Shown one piece after another: positions 1-6,400 of a DNA stretch of 18,191 bases (position 1 is its first letter; each line of letters opens with the position of its first letter). Both the position numbers and the translations under genes were made by a program. Under the pieces are notes generated by a model. The model worked only from the letters and a program-made list of their open reading frames with translations. It ran no database searches and was not told the origin of the DNA. Source of the DNA: Planctomycetaceae bacterium (GTDB lineage: Bacteria > Planctomycetota > Planctomycetia > Pirellulales > Pirellulaceae); NCBI GenBank assembly GCA_022614795.1, contig JAKEHX010000704.1, positions 1 through 18,191 on the forward strand. Direction: 5' to 3'.

Positions 1-18
1 CCCACAGTTAATCTCCAA

Positions 19-115
19 AATGACGAATGTCGAAAGCCAAATGACCAGTGGAGTTCGTCATTTGTCACTTGTCATTCGTCATTGATTCGTCATTCAGTTT
101 TCGACATTCGTCATT
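19..115. repeat. heptamer inverted repeat, family 1 copy 1
   Basis: Downstream of the dihaem cytochrome gene. Left arm on the plus strand: AATGACG, AATGTCG, AAAGCCA, AATGACC (19-46). Right arm (56-115): seven CGTCATT/TGTCATT/CGACATT-type units plus a degenerate CAGTTTT unit. TGACGAATGTCGAAA (21-35) and TTTCGACATTCGTCA (99-113) are perfect 15-bp inverted copies. The right arm ends 3 nt from the stop codon at 119-121. It may act as transcript-end structure, but no T-run is present. Confidence 0.8.
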
Positions 116-118
116 CGA

Positions 119-1408
119 CTAGCTGCTGCGCTCGCGCTCCGGCGCCGTCGGCAACGTGCTAAACGGGTTGCTGATCGACTCGAAGGGGAGCGACTGCACG
201 TAGTTCAAAATGTCCCAAATGTCTTCCGTCGTGAGCCCCTTGGCGCTGGGGTCACCTTCCGGCTTCATCGTCACCGCGGGCATCGGAGTCCCTTCGATGC
301 CGTTTTTGAGCCGCCAGTAGAGGTCGATCGGCCGCATACCGCCGCGATAGACCCCTTGCCGCAAGTTGCGGGGGCGGATGTTCCGCGGCTGGGGCAGGCC
401 GACGGCCACATACTCGCGGATGATCTGCCGATCGGGAGTCTTGGTGATGAATTCGACGGCCCAGTCGTCGTAGTCGGTCAGCGTCCCGTCGCCCAGGGCC
501 GAATCGCCGTGGCATTTCACGCAGTTGGCCACGGTGCCGTAGAACAGCTCGCGGCCGCGCCGCTGCGAGGCGGCCAGCGCCTCGCCCTGGAGCTTGCCGC
601 GCGGGTCCGGCTTGATTTCGACGGCTGCTGCTTCCGAGTCGGTCCACTTCTTGAAGACCCCCGCGATCTCGTCCCGGATGGCATCAAGCTGGTCCTGCTG
701 GGTCTTTTTCTGCTCGGCGGTAGCGCCCTCGGGCACGATGCTCACCAGGCGGGCGCTGGGATCGGCTTCCAGGTCGATTTCGGTGGACGACGTCTTGAGG
801 AGATTCCGCTCAACTTCGCCCCGAATCGAAAGGTATTTGACGTATTGGACAAGGGCCTCGACCTCGACATCGGTCAACAGCTTGAACGACGGCATCGCCG
901 TGCCGGGAATGCCGTCGAGCACGATCTTCTTCAGGTCCGCGTGCGTCGGCTTGGAGCCGATGGGGGTCGATTTGAACTTGAACTTGCCCGGGCGGTAGTC
1001 GCGCGGATAGGGATTGAGAAACGCGGCAGTCGGCCCGTTGCCGTCGCCGGTGATGCCGTGGCAGTGGGCGCAGTGCTCGCGATAGAGACCGCGCGGGCTG
1101 CCGTCTGCGGCGCTGCTGACCGGGCCGGCCGCCAGCTTCAGCTTGGTGAGGCTCAATAGCTCCGCCCCCTCGACCGCCGGAATCACCGGCTCATCGGGGG
1201 TGCCGAACGAGGCCGCCAAGAGGTCATCGACCTCGGCCAGCTGCGCGCCCTTCATGCGGAACTTGTCATCGCCCGTGTCCTTTTCCACCTTGCGGACCCA
1301 AGTCTCGTAGCGGACAAACGAAGCGGCGGGCGAGCCGCAACCGGCTAGGAGAGACAAGCCAACGAGCGCCACACCTGGCACAAGCGAAAATGGGAACCAG
1401 CGAACCAT
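119..1408 (-). CDS. dihaem cytochrome c lipoprotein
   Basis: Predicted periplasmic, lipid-anchored electron-transfer protein of 429 residues. Residues 1-23 form a hydrophobic signal ending in a lipobox LAGC with Cys24 as the likely lipidated residue. Two class-I-type cytochrome c domains follow. The first haem site is CAHCH at 113-117, with a candidate axial Met172 in TAMPSF. The second is CVKCH at 296-300, with candidate Met376 in TPMPAV. A charged helical linker (about 200-285) separates them. It is the last gene of the respiratory operon, 49 nt after the second cupredoxin, and heptamer repeats begin three bases after its stop codon. The ATG at 1408 is preceded only by a weak AGG. By context it may pass electrons from the Rieske/b complex or cupredoxins to a terminal oxidase; that partner is inferred. 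It is not a cytochrome c1, because there is no C-terminal membrane anchor. Confidence 0.9.
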   Translation of the reverse strand: MVRWFPFSLVPGVALVGLSLLAGCGSPAASFVRYETWVRKVEKDTGDDKFRMKGAQLAEVDDLLAASFGTPDEPVIPAVEGAELLSLTKLKLAAGPVSSAADGSPRGLYREHCAHCHGITGDGNGPTAAFLNPYPRDYRPGKFKFKSTPIGSKPTHADLKKIVLDGIPGTAMPSFKLLTDVEVEALVQYVKYLSIRGEVERNLLKTSSTEIDLEADPSARLVSIVPEGATAEQKKTQQDQLDAIRDEIAGVFKKWTDSEAAAVEIKPDPRGKLQGEALAASQRRGRELFYGTVANCVKCHGDSALGDGTLTDYDDWAVEFITKTPDRQIIREYVAVGLPQPRNIRPRNLRQGVYRGGMRPIDLYWRLKNGIEGTPMPAVTMKPEGDPSAKGLTTEDIWDILNYVQSLPFESISNPFSTLPTAPERERSS

Positions 1409-1457
1409 ATCCGACCTGATTTGTTAACGGAGTGAGCGGCGGGCGTCCGCCGAGTTG

Positions 1458-2372
1458 TCAGCTACCACCGAAGAGTTTGGATTCGACCGAGAACTCCAGC
1501 TGGCGCTGTTCGTCGTTGTCGAGTTTCAATTCCATGCGCCCCTTGCTGAATTTGTTTGGCATTCCCGCAGCAGTAAATTCGCGGATGAACCTGGCCTTCT
1601 CCTGCCAAACGCGGAATTTCAGCGGCACGCCGGCCGGCACGTTTTTCAGCTCAAATTCGCCCTGGGCATTGGTCACGGCGAAATAGGGGCTGTGGCGAAC
1701 GATGCCATTGGCCGACATCCAGGGGTGAATGCCGCAGGAAACCGGGAAGGGCTCGGCTGCTTCGCCGCCAAACACCCAGGGTTGGCTGCCGCCAGCTGCC
1801 ACGGTGAAATTTCCCGGGCGCGGTCCGCCGGCGATGTTGAGGTTATGGCCCGTGGGATCGCTATTGCGGACGTCGAGCGTCTGCGTCGAGCGCAGGGCGA
1901 ACATATGTGTCAAAAAGACGCAGGCCTTCTGGTCAAAGACGACCGAGGCGGTCTTGGTGGCGGCGTAATCGGGGTGTTCCCACTTGGGGTTGTCCGCTGG
2001 GTACTTGGTCTCCAAGTAGATGACAATGTCCTTGATGCCGCCGCTGGCATCGACCACGACGTCTTCCGCCATGACGGGCTTGCCCCCCGGCATGCAAATG
2101 TTCTGTTCTTTATCGATCTTGAGCGAACGGCGCTCGGGCGGCGTGCCGACCATCTTGAACACGCCCTTGACGTTCGCCCAGCCCGTCGGATCGGCGATCA
2201 CCGCTGCCGTCGCTTCCTGCGTTTCGCCTTTGCTGCCGAGCGACGCCCGCAGCACCGTCACGTTGCTCGCCGAGAAATTCACGGGGCTGGCCACGGGACG
2301 CCGGCACCCGGCCGGCACGACCAGGGCCATGCCAGCCAGGCTCATCAGAAGCAATTCGCGAGCGCTATTCAC
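1458..2372 (-). CDS. cupredoxin-domain protein with amicyanin-type copper loop (second of tandem pair)
   Basis: Predicted exported 304-residue blue-copper-like protein. It starts with GTG at 2372, chosen because AAGGG lies 8 nt upstream (2381-2385) and the signal sequence begins there. The N-terminus is hydrophobic and ends in PAGC (Cys23), so it may be a lipoprotein, although Pro at the -3 position is atypical. Candidate type-1 copper ligands are His176 (in TGHN), Cys213, His216 and Met219. The CxxHxxM spacing is that of amicyanin, shorter than in plastocyanin or azurin. After this (about 228-300) comes a beta-rich region resembling a carboxypeptidase regulatory-like fold. It is clearly paralogous to the next gene upstream. 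Both share a Cys before a DxxxxIYL strand (Cys93 here) and a CxFxxH motif (Cys151/His156), so a conserved disulfide or second metal site is possible. The role as electron carrier for the neighbouring b-type complex is inferred from the operon. Confidence 0.85.
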   Translation of the reverse strand: MNSARELLLMSLAGMALVVPAGCRRPVASPVNFSASNVTVLRASLGSKGETQEATAAVIADPTGWANVKGVFKMVGTPPERRSLKIDKEQNICMPGGKPVMAEDVVVDASGGIKDIVIYLETKYPADNPKWEHPDYAATKTASVVFDQKACVFLTHMFALRSTQTLDVRNSDPTGHNLNIAGGPRPGNFTVAAGGSQPWVFGGEAAEPFPVSCGIHPWMSANGIVRHSPYFAVTNAQGEFELKNVPAGVPLKFRVWQEKARFIREFTAAGMPNKFSKGRMELKLDNDEQRQLEFSVESKLFGGS

Positions 2373-2380
2373 GCCTGATT

Positions 2381-2385
2381 CCCTT
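2381..2385 (-). promoter_or_regulatory. ribosome binding site deciding a GTG start
   Basis: On the minus strand the bases read AAGGG, 8 nt before GTG at 2372. No in-frame ATG lies nearby, so this site supports GTG initiation for the second cupredoxin gene. Confidence 0.6.
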
Positions 2386-2397
2386 TCATGCGGGCAG

Positions 2398-2442
2398 CCG
2401 AACTCGCCAGAGTTCGGGGGGCCTGAAGTCTGGCGACTTCAG
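2398..2442 (-). repeat. twin 8-bp hairpins with complementary tetraloops
   Basis: Two perfect 8-bp stems with 4-nt loops sit in the 91-bp gap between the two cupredoxin genes. On the plus strand the first (2398-2417) has arms CCGAACTC and GAGTTCGG around loop GCCA. The second (2423-2442) has arms CTGAAGTC and GACTTCAG around loop TGGC. The spacer is 5 nt, and the loops are reverse complements of each other. The transcript could therefore form two stacked hairpins or a loop-loop contact. No T-run follows, so a simple terminator is unlikely. It looks like a mobile palindromic (REP-like) unit rather than a gene-specific signal. Confidence 0.7.
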
Positions 2443-2463
2443 CTACCCGTGCCGTCATCACTG

Positions 2464-3234
2464 CTAATTCAGTTTCAGGTCCTTCACGTCGATTTCGAAC
2501 TTGTACTTGTTCACGCCCGGCTTGATCGTTGTCTTCCACTTGCCGCCGCGGGCGAGGGTGGTTTCCTTGCCGTCGATGGTTACCTTATTCACGAAGGCGT
2601 AATTCCAGACCGCAAACGTCCAATCCCCGGTTGGCAGATTCTTGATCGAAATGTGCCCCTTGGGGTCGGAGATGCCGATGTAGGGATCATCTCGGACGAA
2701 GAGATAGGCATTCATCCAGCCGTGAATGCTGCACTCGAACTTGACCGCGCCAACCTCCGGCTTGGCGAACGTCTTTTCGAGTTTGCCGCCCGCTGGAATC
2801 AGGTCGTTGAAACCCGGGTTATCAAAAAACTCGGCCTTGGTGTTGTGGCCCATCGGGTCGGGATTGCCAATGACCAGGGGCTGCCCCGTGCGGATCGCCA
2901 GGACGTGCGGCTCAAATCGGCAGTTTTTGTTGTCGATCGTCCGCTTTTCTTTAGCGGTCTTGGCATAATCCGGATGCACTGCAACTTTCTGGCTTCCCGG
3001 CTGAAGGTAAATCGCCAGGTTGGCAATCGCCTTGGTCTTGGGATCTACAGTGAGCTGTTCTTGCACGAGTGGGTGCTTCCCGCAGAACGCCTGGTCCTTG
3101 TCGGGAATGATCTTGGCAGGCTTGTAATCCCCCTTGAGGAAGACGTCGATTTCCAGGTCGCCCCAGGTCTGAGCATGGGCCGAGCCGGCCACACAGAGAA
3201 CGAGTAGCGGCAGGACAAACAGGCGATTCATCAT
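2464..3234 (-). CDS. cupredoxin-domain protein with amicyanin-type copper loop (first of tandem pair)
   Basis: Predicted periplasmic 256-residue blue-copper-like protein. A Sec signal peptide (about 1-21) ends in a typical AHA-Q cleavage site. Candidate copper ligands are His130 (in MGHN), Cys168, His171 and Met174, giving a CxxHxxM loop as in amicyanin. Cys51, Cys105 and His110 match Cys93, Cys151 and His156 of its neighbour and may form a disulfide or another site. The C-terminal 80 residues are beta-rich and regulatory-like. I chose ATG 3234 because GGAG lies 8 nt upstream and the signal peptide starts there. The frame stays open to an ATG at 3447 that overlaps the stop of the octahaem gene, but that extension would bury the signal peptide. 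Its place directly after the octahaem gene suggests an electron acceptor or carrier for that complex (inference). Confidence 0.85.
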   Translation of the reverse strand: MMNRLFVLPLLVLCVAGSAHAQTWGDLEIDVFLKGDYKPAKIIPDKDQAFCGKHPLVQEQLTVDPKTKAIANLAIYLQPGSQKVAVHPDYAKTAKEKRTIDNKNCRFEPHVLAIRTGQPLVIGNPDPMGHNTKAEFFDNPGFNDLIPAGGKLEKTFAKPEVGAVKFECSIHGWMNAYLFVRDDPYIGISDPKGHISIKNLPTGDWTFAVWNYAFVNKVTIDGKETTLARGGKWKTTIKPGVNKYKFEIDVKDLKLN

Positions 3235-3242
3235 GAGCAGGG

Positions 3243-3247
3243 CTCCT
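3243..3247 (-). promoter_or_regulatory. ribosome binding site deciding the cupredoxin start
   Basis: AGGAG on the minus strand lies 8 nt from ATG 3234. It favours this start over the in-frame ATG 213 nt upstream, which is only 1 nt from its own purine run. The 209-bp gap 3235-3443 otherwise shows only a small palindrome (GCTGGT/ACCAGC, 3274-3286) and no convincing gene. Confidence 0.6.
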
Positions 3248-3443
3248 GTGGTGCGGAATTCAGGTTGCCGGGGGCTGGTAACCAGCGCGGCCGGCAGCCG
3301 GGTGGGCGGGAGGGGGTTCAGCAATTTGCGGCCGCCAGGGCTGAACGCTCCAAGGTGGGAAGTGCGGCTACCATTTATGATAGGCGCTCCACCGCGAGCG
3401 AACCATGACGGTGCGGCTGGCCGCAGCGCGAATTCTCCCGGCG

Positions 3444-6400
3444 TCATTCTCCTTGTGAACCAGTTGCTGCCGGCGGGCTTGTTCCTGCGGCGGGCGCTTC
3501 ACCCGTGGCGGACGGCGCGCCTGTCGCTGGCGCTGTGCCTTCAGCCGGTGCTGTGCTTTCTGCGGGCGTTGTGCCTTCTGCTGGAACAGTCGCGGGCTTG
3601 ACCATCTCGGCCACACGGCGGCCGCGGCGGGCATAAGTGTCGTAATTCATGAGCAGATCGACGAGGGCGTCCACCTGCTCCGTGCTCGTGCCGTGATACA
3701 GGTTCTGGCTGACGCCCCCCTGGAACGGCTTCTCGGGCTCGTATTTCACGTTCTCTGGCATCGAGGTATAGGGCAGAATGCTGTTGGGCTTGGCGATCCA
3801 GCGGCGGAGGAAATCGGGCTTCAGCCGGCGATAGACCTCGGTGAGCTGCGGCGCCTTGGCTCGGTCGCGGCCGGTGGGCTGGAAATCGCCCACCTTGTGG
3901 CACTTCACGCAGTAATTCCCATCGACCACGATCTGCATCGCGTCGTCGAACCGGCGGTCGATCAGGCTGTCGATCGGCTGCTTCGACCAGCTCTGTCCGT
4001 CAGGAGCAGACACCCCTGCCTGATCGAGGGCCCGGCCATAATCGCGGGCCTTGGCAGCCAATTCGCTCTCCAGCCGCTGCGTGCTAAGCTCGTGCGGGAA
4101 GTTCGCATTATCGACGGCGGCGAAATAATTGGCCAGCGACGTCGCTTCGTCACTGGTCATGTTGAACTTGGGCATCCGCAGGAATGTCGCCGGACGAATC
4201 GGATAAGGCTCCAGCAAAAAGTCGTGCAGCCAAGCCGACTGGACCTTGTTCCCCTCGCCGATGAGCGGCGGCGGGAGCCAGCCATAGGCCTCGGCGCCCG
4301 ACGCGTTCGAGTTGAACTGCTTCTCCAGGCGCGTCGCCTCCGGCGCGAGATAGCGGGCCAGCACGCCTCCCCAGGCCGGCTGGCGGGATTCGATCTGGCC
4401 CACCGACGCCCGCAGCGGCGAAATGCCCGTCAGATAGACGTCGCCATCGACAATTGCCGGCTGATAGAGGTCGATCGACAGCCGCAGCTCCGAGGGAAGG
4501 TAAGGATCTTCATCGGTGAGGCTGCTGTTCTCGGGATCGAATACTTCCGGCAAACCGTCGCGCTGCGCGAGCTTCGGCAAGCCGGCCAGCGTGCTGTGCA
4601 GCAAGTTGCGGTGATCGGGAACCGCCTGCGTGCGGATGTCCTTGGGACTGACCTGCGGCCGGAGGAACGGATAAACCGCGATGGGCTGGCCGGGCGGGCT
4701 TTGCGGGCCGTACGTGCCAGGAGGATAGCTCACGCGCCACTTCTCCAGGCCGAGAATGTGGCAGCCGCCGCAGTTGTATTTCTCCAGCACTTGCCGGCCG
4801 GTGATGAGCGCGTCCGTCCGCGGATTGGGCGTGAATACGTATTTCTCGCGCGGCGGATCAGCGACCAGGCCCAGCACAAACGTGATCAACGCCTCGCGCT
4901 CTTCAAGGGTGAAGGGGAATTGCGGCATGCGGAGCCGTTCGTTGTAGCGCTTGTTTTCGGTCTTCTCGAAGTCGTAGCTCCGCGGCTCCTTCAGCTTTTG
5001 CTGGATGAAGCCGATGCGATTGCCCGCTTCGAGGGCGTGCTGGAAGTACTCCTCGGTTTCGGCCGTTTCGGTATCGACTTTGGCCTTCGCTCCATGGTTT
5101 GCGTGGGTCGTGCCGCTGTCACCGTAACCGCCGGCAGCATGGCCACCGCCGTGCCCGTGCTCGCCGACGTAGTGCGTGATGTGCTCAAACGCCAGCCGGG
5201 CCGGGTCTTTGCGGCCCCAGTCGGCCAGGCCCGTGCCGATCGGCTTGGCGTCCTCGAAGCCGGGGATATCGTGGCAGCCGAAGCAGCCGTATTTGGCAAT
5301 CGACTTGCGGCCGATGTAGCGGAGTTTCTGAAGTTGCCACTCTTCCTTGCTCGGCTTCTTTTTGGGATTGACGATCAGGTCCTTCTCGGCCCCCTTGAGC
5401 TCGCTTTCCAGATCAGGCGGAATGCCGTTGATGTAGTAATCGATCGCGGCTTCCTTGTAGAAAGCCTCGTTCAGGTATTCGAGGGTCAACTGCTCCAGGG
5501 CCCTGTCCGCCGTCTCATCGAGCGGCTCGCCGGCCTGGGCGGCCTCGGGCACCGGCTGCCAGTCGGACTTTGACGAAAGCAGGTAGCTGGCAATATCGTC
5601 AGCCGGATCGAACCACTTGTCGTCGGCCGGATTCAGCGGATCGGCGCCGGGATCCTTCTCCGGATCGAGGAACAGGTCCGGCATGACCGTCCGCGTGTGA
5701 TAGCGGGTTGGCTCCTTGATCCAGCTATACAGCCAGTCGGGGCCCTGCGGATTGCGGTCGGCGCTGAACTTGTTCCCCACGGCCGAGAGATCGGGCCCCT
5801 GCACAATTTCTTCCGGCTTGCGGTACAAAGCGACTTCGGGGAAATCCTTGTGCGTGTGACACGCCAGGCAGCCGCGCGTTTGGAATTGCATCTTTCCCCG
5901 TGCGACCTTCTCTTCGTCGGTCCAAGGATCGATGCCCGCTTCGCGAGGCAGCGGCTTGTAAAGCTGAACGAGCGACTCGACCGATGTTCCGTTTCTCGCC
6001 GGCCACTGGGCCCCGTCCAATTGAGCACGGCTCTGGGCCATCAGGAACTCGAGCGTGCCGCGAATCTCGATCGGTTCGAGCTTCGGGGCATGGCCATCGC
6101 TCATCTGCCCCTGAGCGTTTTTGAGGTGGTTCCACAGGCCGAAGAACTTCGGCATGCGCGTCGTTTCGCGGAAGTGCGTGGGATCGCGGAGCCAGTCGTA
6201 AAGGAATGTACGATCAACCTTTGCTGCCAGATAGCGCAGGCTGGGTCCGGGCTTGCGCTGATTGCCCGGCGCTTCCTGGTCCTTGAACCAGCCTGCCATT
6301 GCTTGAATTCCGGCGTCAAAGGTCGTCCACTCGTGCTGGGCGAGCGGCTTGTCCTTGTTTTCCGTGGCGATGCGGACATCTTCGTCGAGAATTCCCTGGA

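Noticed and set aside
19..115. CRISPR array or rho-independent terminator in the heptamer repeats
   Set aside because: Units are 7 nt and contiguous with no unique spacers. Stems are imperfect and AT-containing without a terminal T-run.
356..1159. Plus-strand open frame opposite the dihaem cytochrome
   Set aside because: It is a shadow of a gene with two haem sites and a lipobox, with no motifs of its own.
2370..2390. Six-codon minigene (MKGNQA) whose TGA overlaps the GTG start of the second cupredoxin
   Set aside because: Too short to distinguish from chance. Its ATG has no ribosome binding site, and the AAGGG inside it is better explained as the site for the GTG start.
3316..3400. Internal promoter before the cupredoxin genes (TATCAT-like box on the minus strand)
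   Set aside because: The matching -35 region fits only about two of six positions, so it cannot be told from chance.
3235..3447. N-terminal extension of the first cupredoxin from an ATG overlapping the octahaem stop codon (ATGA)
   Set aside because: It would place 71 residues, rich in Pro and Arg, before a clear signal peptide. GGAG sits at the right distance from the internal ATG instead.
3693..5573. Long plus-strand open frame (626 codons) opposite the octahaem gene
   Set aside because: It is antisense to a protein with clear haem motifs. Such frames are common opposite GC-rich genes, and no domain is recognisable.
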